DNA of 64,000 nucleotides from positions 4,505 through 68,504 of the forward strand of contig JAZSRK010000051.1 of the NCBI GenBank assembly GCA_045538465.1, read 5' to 3'. Positions within the stretch are counted from its first letter, which is position 1. Each line of letters starts with the position of its first letter. Below, one piece after another: positions 59,703 through 64,000 of the stretch. This stretch comes from Limiplasma sp045538465 (GTDB lineage: Bacteria > Bacillota > Clostridia > Christensenellales > Aristaeellaceae). The notes below the pieces were generated by a model. It ran no database searches, was not told the origin of the DNA, and saw nothing but the letters and a program-made list of their open reading frames with translations. Position numbers and translations under genes: made by a program.

Positions 59703-61046
59703 ATGGGCAAGCGTGTATTGCTGATCAGCTATTATTTTGCACCGCAAAACACCATCGGCGCTATTCGTCCCACAAAAATGGCTAAATATCTGGAGCGGAT
59801 GGGCTACGAAGTAACAGTGATCTGCGGCGGCGGTTATGATGATAAAGTAGACGCTACCTTGCAGCGGGATCTGGATAAGTTGCAGGATGTCCACCTTATC
59901 AAGGAATGGAATCCGCTTAGGGAGCGCTCATATCGCAAGGCGCAGGCCCGGCAGCAAGCGCCCACGCAGCCCGCACAGGCTGCCTCCAAAGTGAGTTCTT
60001 CCGGGGTGATGAGTGCCATCAAACAGGTCGTGGGTAAGGTGTTGGATAATGTGTACCTGTATCTGGCTTGGCTCGCCGACCGGGATTTTGGCAGGAAAGC
60101 CAAACAGCAAGTTCGCCAGCTGGAAGGGGTTTATGATTGTGTGCTTTCCAGCTATGCCACCATCAGCGTGCACGAGGTGGCACGTTATGCCCAAAAGACC
60201 GGTAAAGCGCGCAAGTGGATCGCCGATTTCCGCGATGAGGTGAATATGGCCTTTGTTTGGCAGAAAGGGCGTCAGCGCAGATACGTCGAAATGGTGCGTC
60301 GGCATGCCGATCTGCTCACAGCGGTTTCCTATGGCGTACTGGATATGATGGATATGGAAAAGACCGGTCGGGTGCTTACCAATGGCTTCGATCGGGAAGA
60401 TCTTCCTTTGGAGGACGCAGCGCAGCGGCAGGATGATCAGTTGAGAATAGCATACTGCGGCTATATCAGCGAAGGTAGAAAGAATGCGCCGCATCGGGAT
60501 CTGAGCCCCATGATGCGGGCGCTGCGAACCCTGATCGATGAAGGCGTGCTCCACAAAGAACAGCTCCAATTGGTATACGCTGGTTCGCAAAGCCACCTGT
60601 TCGAAAAGGTGGCAGCGGCCAGCGGTCTGGAAAGCTGCGTGGAGGATCATGGCATGGTATCTCGTCAGGAATCCATCCGCTTGCAGCTGAGTGCCGATAT
60701 CCTGCTCATGGCCTCCTGGCATATGACGGGTCGAAAGGGCATCCTGACTGGAAAACTGTTTGAATACATGATGATGAACAAACCTGTGGTCTGCTGTATG
60801 TCTGGCAATTTGACCGGCAGCGATGTGAAGGGCGTTCTGGATACGACAGGGATCGGCATTTGCTACGAGCAGGCAGCAGGGCAGGCCGATGCGGACAAAC
60901 TGCTGGCATTCGTGCGGGATGCTGTGATGCGCAAGCAGGATCGTTTGCCCATGCTGGATGGCAGTTCCAAGGAAGCCATCAATGCTTACTCCTACCCGGA
61001 ATTGGTTGCTAAAATGGCTTCGTGGATCGACGAACAAGTTTGCTGA
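59703..61046 (+). CDS. Glycosyltransferase (GT4-like)
   Basis: 447 residues with AAGGAGG upstream. LLISYYFAPQNTIGAIRPTK is the typical N-terminus of 'YYFPP' GT4 enzymes; a linker rich in Gln/Ala/Pro (about 80-105) follows; the C-domain has LRIAYCGYISEGRKNAPHRD and GRKGILTGKLFEYMMMNKPV with Glu in the acceptor/donor loop. Last gene of the cluster. No flippase, polymerase or export gene is present in the window. Confidence 0.88.
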   Translation: MGKRVLLISYYFAPQNTIGAIRPTKMAKYLERMGYEVTVICGGGYDDKVDATLQRDLDKLQDVHLIKEWNPLRERSYRKAQARQQAPTQPAQAASKVSSSGVMSAIKQVVGKVLDNVYLYLAWLADRDFGRKAKQQVRQLEGVYDCVLSSYATISVHEVARYAQKTGKARKWIADFRDEVNMAFVWQKGRQRRYVEMVRRHADLLTAVSYGVLDMMDMEKTGRVLTNGFDREDLPLEDAAQRQDDQLRIAYCGYISEGRKNAPHRDLSPMMRALRTLIDEGVLHKEQLQLVYAGSQSHLFEKVAAASGLESCVEDHGMVSRQESIRLQLSADILLMASWHMTGRKGILTGKLFEYMMMNKPVVCCMSGNLTGSDVKGVLDTTGIGICYEQAAGQADADKLLAFVRDAVMRKQDRLPMLDGSSKEAINAYSYPELVAKMASWIDEQVC

Positions 61047-61103
61047 TTTGACTATTGCATTCTGTTTCTTTCCGTGTTAGAATTCATTAGGCTAACTGTT
61101 AAG

Positions 61104-61132
61104 TTGATTTTAACTTGTGCAGAGAGTTAAAT
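61104..61132 (+). promoter_or_regulatory. Possible promoter of the mannan-disaccharide genes
   Basis: TTGATT (61104-61109), 17 bp, TTAAAT (61127-61132), about 47 bp before the ATG at 61179. A stronger TTGACT/TAGAAT pair lies upstream, but its 24-bp spacer is too long. Confidence 0.35.
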
Positions 61133-61178
61133 TGTGAACCTATGATGTGGTTATTCTGGAAGGGAAAGGAATAGCAGA

Positions 61179-62354
61179 ATGCAGCAATGGCAAAATGAAT
61201 TTCGAAAAGAACTGAGGGAACATATCATACCCTTTTGGCAGGGGTTAGCAGACTACGAATTTGGCGGCTATTATGGCTTGTTGGATTATGACTTGACTCT
61301 GGATAAGAAAGCAGAGAAAGGTTGTATTCTCAACAGCCGTATACTCTGGTTTTTTTCAAGTGCTGCTATGTGCCTGAAGGATGAAAGCCTAATCAAAAAT
61401 GCAGATCATGCCTACCGGTTCATGGTAGAACATTGTATCGATAGGGAAATGGGCGGTGTGTATTGGTCTGTAAACTACGATGGTACGGTCTGCGACGATA
61501 CAAAGCACACCTATAATCAGGCTTTCGCCGTTTACGCTCTGTCAGCTTATGCACAAGCTACCGGTAAACAGGAACCTCTTGATTTGGCTTGGTCGATCTT
61601 TGAGGTGATCGAGGGCAAATGCCGGGATGCAAATGGTTATCTGGAGGCTTTCACCCGGGATTTCCGACCCGTCAGCAACGAGAAGCTATCCGATAACGGT
61701 GTGATGGCCACCCGCACCATGAACACTTTTTTGCATGTGTTTGAGGGTTATTCCGGTCTTTATCAAGCCACAGGGGATGAACGCGCATCTATGCGCCTGC
61801 GTGAAATGTTGGATATTTATCATGCGCATATTTACGATCCTAAGCTGCGCCGGCAAGAGGTCTTCTTTGATGGCGAATACAAATCGCTCGTCGATCTGCA
61901 CTCTTACGGGCACGACATTGAAAGTGCATGGTTGTTGGACTGGGGTTGCTCCCTGATGAAAGATGAAGCGTTAAATGAACGCCTCATTCCTACTTTGACA
62001 GAACTTGCACAAAACGTATACACGAAAGCGTACCATGGCAACAGCTTGTACAACGAGTGCGAAAATGGTGTGGATGATAAAAAACGCATTTGGTGGGTGC
62101 AGGCCGAGACCGTTGTTGGGTTTATGAATGCTTGGCAGCGCAACCCGCAAATGACGCATTTCCTCGAGGCTTCCAAGCATGTATGGGAATATATCAAGGA
62201 AACCATCATTGACAAACGAGAAGGCAGCGAATGGTATTGGGCTGTCTGGGAAGATGGAACACCGGATTCTACCCTTGAAATCGTGGAACCTTGGAAGTGC
62301 CCTTATCACAATGGCAGAATGTGCATCGAAATGATCAGGAGGTTGGAAGTATGA
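61179..62354 (+). CDS. AGE-family epimerase, probable cellobiose 2-epimerase
   Basis: 391 residues; alpha/alpha-barrel AGE family without signal peptide. Motifs include NSRILWFFSSAAM, GGVYWSVNYDGTVCDDTKHT, YNQAFAVYALSAYAQATGKQ, WLLDWG and IWWVQAETVVGFMNAW, with conserved His/Glu of the active site. The stop overlaps the phosphorylase start by ATGA. The pair matches the known route in which the epimerase converts beta-1,4-mannobiose to mannosylglucose. Confidence 0.88.
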   Translation: MQQWQNEFRKELREHIIPFWQGLADYEFGGYYGLLDYDLTLDKKAEKGCILNSRILWFFSSAAMCLKDESLIKNADHAYRFMVEHCIDREMGGVYWSVNYDGTVCDDTKHTYNQAFAVYALSAYAQATGKQEPLDLAWSIFEVIEGKCRDANGYLEAFTRDFRPVSNEKLSDNGVMATRTMNTFLHVFEGYSGLYQATGDERASMRLREMLDIYHAHIYDPKLRRQEVFFDGEYKSLVDLHSYGHDIESAWLLDWGCSLMKDEALNERLIPTLTELAQNVYTKAYHGNSLYNECENGVDDKKRIWWVQAETVVGFMNAWQRNPQMTHFLEASKHVWEYIKETIIDKREGSEWYWAVWEDGTPDSTLEIVEPWKCPYHNGRMCIEMIRRLEV

Positions 62355-63523
62355 GACTGCATCCCGAATACGCCAATGTAAAGGCCAAACAAGAAGAACT
62401 TCTCTCTCGTAAAAACCGTAAGCTGGAAGAGCAGAACGGCGTTTTTGACCGCTGGGTGTACCCGGTGCTCACCCAAGCCCATGCACCTGTAGAATGGCAG
62501 TACGATTTGGATGCTGACGCCAATCCGTTCTTTATGAAGCGCTTGGGTGTGAATGCGGTATTCAACGCCGGTGCGATCCAGCTGAATGGCAAATATTATG
62601 TAGTAGCTCGCGTGGAGGGCTGGGATCGTAAGTCGTTCTTTGCTGTAGCAGAAAGCGATAACGGCGTTGATGGTTTCCGTTTTTGGGATGAGCCTATTCT
62701 TCTGCCGGATACCTGCCCTGAGGAAACCAATGTATATGATATGCGCGTTACCCAGCATGAGGATGGCTACATTTATGGTGTTTTCTGCTCTGAAAGCAAA
62801 GATCTGGAGAATGCGGATCTGGGTGCAGCGGTCGCAGCAGCTGGTATCGTTCGCACCAAAGATCTTGTTCATTGGGAAAGATTGCCCAATTTGGTTACCA
62901 AACGCTCGCCGCAACAACGCAATGTAGTGCTGCATCCAGAATTTGTGGAGGGTAAGTATGCTTTCTATACCCGTCCTATGGATAGCTTTATCGATACTGG
63001 CTCCGGCGGCGGCATCGGTTTTGGCTTGTGCGATGATATAACCAACGCCGTTATTGATGAAGAGATCATCACCAGCCGCCGCAAGTATCATACCATCACC
63101 GAAGCAAAGAACGGTGCAGGTGCTGTGCCCATCAAGACGGATAAGGGCTGGTTGCATATTGCCCATGGCGTGCGCAATACAGCTGCAGGCCTGCGGTATG
63201 TGATCTATGCCTTCGCCACCGATTTGGTAAAGCCTTGGGAAGTGATCGCTGAACCCAGCGGATTTATGATCGCCCCAGAATACGAGGAACGCATCGGCGA
63301 TGTAAGTAATGTGGTTTTCACCAATGGTGCCATCGTGGATGAGAAGGAGAATGTGTTCATTTACTATGCATCTAGCGATACGCGTTTGCATGTGGCCACC
63401 ACAACCATCGAAAAGCTGAAGGATTATGTGTTTGGCACGCCCAGCGATCCGATGCGTAGTGTGGATTGTGTAAAGCAGCGTATTGAACTGATCCGAAAGA
63501 ATAAGCAGCTTCTTGGCAAGTAA
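62351..63523 (+). CDS. GH130 mannosylglucose phosphorylase
   Basis: 390 residues from the ATG at 62351. GH130 five-bladed propeller pieces: VNAVFNAGAIQLNGKYYVVA, VYDMRVTQHEDGYIYGVFCS (general-acid Asp region), KYHTITEAKNGAGAVPIKTD, GWLHIAHGVRNTAAGLRYVI. Phosphorolyses 4-O-beta-mannosyl-glucose to mannose 1-phosphate and glucose. Substrate is inferred from the adjacent epimerase; GH130 also contains mannobiose phosphorylases. No mannan importer is adjacent. Confidence 0.9.
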   Translation: MRLHPEYANVKAKQEELLSRKNRKLEEQNGVFDRWVYPVLTQAHAPVEWQYDLDADANPFFMKRLGVNAVFNAGAIQLNGKYYVVARVEGWDRKSFFAVAESDNGVDGFRFWDEPILLPDTCPEETNVYDMRVTQHEDGYIYGVFCSESKDLENADLGAAVAAAGIVRTKDLVHWERLPNLVTKRSPQQRNVVLHPEFVEGKYAFYTRPMDSFIDTGSGGGIGFGLCDDITNAVIDEEIITSRRKYHTITEAKNGAGAVPIKTDKGWLHIAHGVRNTAAGLRYVIYAFATDLVKPWEVIAEPSGFMIAPEYEERIGDVSNVVFTNGAIVDEKENVFIYYASSDTRLHVATTTIEKLKDYVFGTPSDPMRSVDCVKQRIELIRKNKQLLGK

Positions 63524-63529
63524 GGTTAG

Positions 63530-63566
63530 TAGCAGTTGTGCAGAAAAGTGCAACTGCTATTTTTAT
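63530..63566 (+). terminator. Intrinsic terminator of the epimerase-phosphorylase pair
   Basis: TAGCAGTTG (63530-63538) pairs with CAACTGCTA (63551-63559), extended by G-C and followed by TTTTTATA. Confidence 0.85.
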
Positions 63567-63622
63567 ATCTATTGATACATAGTAGCATCAAATAGACGAA
63601 TGATAATGTGGATATTCTGCTA

Positions 63623-63679
63623 TAAATGTTCGGGAATAGATGCGTTATATATTGTTATTGATGGTCTAAATGTTCGGGA
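63623..63679. repeat. Two 13-bp direct repeats upstream of the rRNA promoter
   Basis: TAAATGTTCGGGA occurs at 63623-63635 and 63667-63679, 44 bp apart (about four helical turns), in an AT-rich stretch upstream of the rRNA promoter. Nothing else recognisable is in 63567-63720. Confidence 0.6.
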
Positions 63680-63724
63680 TACAGAAAAACTTTCAAAAAA
63701 ATCGAAAAAATCTGAAAAAAGGTG

Positions 63725-63753
63725 TTGACATTCTATTGGAGTGATGATATTAT
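63725..63753 (+). promoter_or_regulatory. rRNA operon promoter
   Basis: TTGACA (63725-63730), 17 bp, TATTAT (63748-63753). About 130 bp before the mature 16S start; the intervening leader (63760-63883) is the untranslated rRNA precursor region. Confidence 0.85.
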
Positions 63754-63883
63754 GTACAAGCTCGCTTGAGAGCACCGAACCTTGAAAACGATACAGAGTA
63801 AAGAAACGCAAGAACGACAGTCAATAATTTTTGAGTGAAATTCGTACTCGACGGATAAAAACGATCGAGAGCGATTCAGAATT

Positions 63884-64000
<117 letters not shown>

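Noticed and set aside
61048..61083. Promoter TTGACT/TAGAAT before the epimerase gene
   Set aside because: The spacer is 24 bp, too long for a sigma-A promoter.

Overview
The window looks like a chromosomal segment from a spore-forming, anaerobic, carbohydrate-fermenting member of the class Clostridia, probably from a gut-type habitat. The supporting signs are a complete sporulation sigma factor SigK with its pro-sequence, oxygen-scavenging and sulfur redox enzymes (a flavodiiron protein and a sulfite-reductase-like fusion), several carbohydrate ABC importers, intracellular glycan enzymes, and the infC-rpmI-rplT leader arrangement of Firmicutes. Solute-binding proteins with a signal peptide but no lipobox hint at Christensenellales-like lineages; that placement is tentative. 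No phage, transposase, integrase or CRISPR array was seen.

Layout. 1-2.1 kb: end of a peptidoglycan-binding protein, then a hairpin-rich non-coding segment flanked by 31-bp direct repeats. 2.1-7.2 kb (minus): an SsuABC/TauABC-type importer led by a TM1266-like regulator with an attenuator-like leader, then an S41 protease and a PucR/CdaR-type regulator. 7.4-7.75 kb: two tRNA-Ser genes with a consensus promoter and a terminator. 7.8-15.5 kb: a LysR regulator divergent from a FAD/rhodanese/sulfite-reductase fusion enzyme, then a four-gene iron-chelate (or corrinoid) importer plus flavodiiron operon. 15.6-30 kb (minus): nine consecutive genes holding two solute-binding proteins, two permease pairs, a DUF5696-like protein, a Yip1 protein and an interrupted beta-propeller protein, but no ATPase. 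A GH10 xylanase is divergent from it. 31.9-36.7 kb: flavodoxin-like proteins (one frameshifted), a GltS symporter and a PlsC-type acyltransferase. 36.9-42.9 kb: a six-gene forward run beginning with a Wzz/BY-kinase-like protein whose Walker A motif is degenerate. 43-45.3 kb: L20-type leader, infC, rpmI, rplT, recO. 45.4-49.7 kb: housekeeping genes including sigK and a TrmH-family methyltransferase. 49.9-54.6 kb: ppk1, cysE, cysS and a ComEA-like gene. 54.7-61 kb: a six-gene exopolysaccharide cluster (initiating transferase, epimerase, four glycosyltransferases). 61.2-63.5 kb: cellobiose 2-epimerase plus GH130 mannosylglucose phosphorylase, a compact beta-mannan route. The window ends in the start of a 16S rRNA gene with its own promoter.

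How the parts fit. The large minus-strand cluster and the GH10 enzyme probably capture and degrade a plant cell-wall glycan (xylan-like), while the epimerase/phosphorylase pair handles beta-mannan disaccharides. Both importers in the big cluster must borrow an ATPase encoded elsewhere. The most unusual items are that cluster, the structured 300-bp insert at 1.78-2.08 kb, the leader upstream of the TM1266-like gene, the sulfite-reductase fusion with its LysR site, and the catalytically doubtful BY-kinase homologue.
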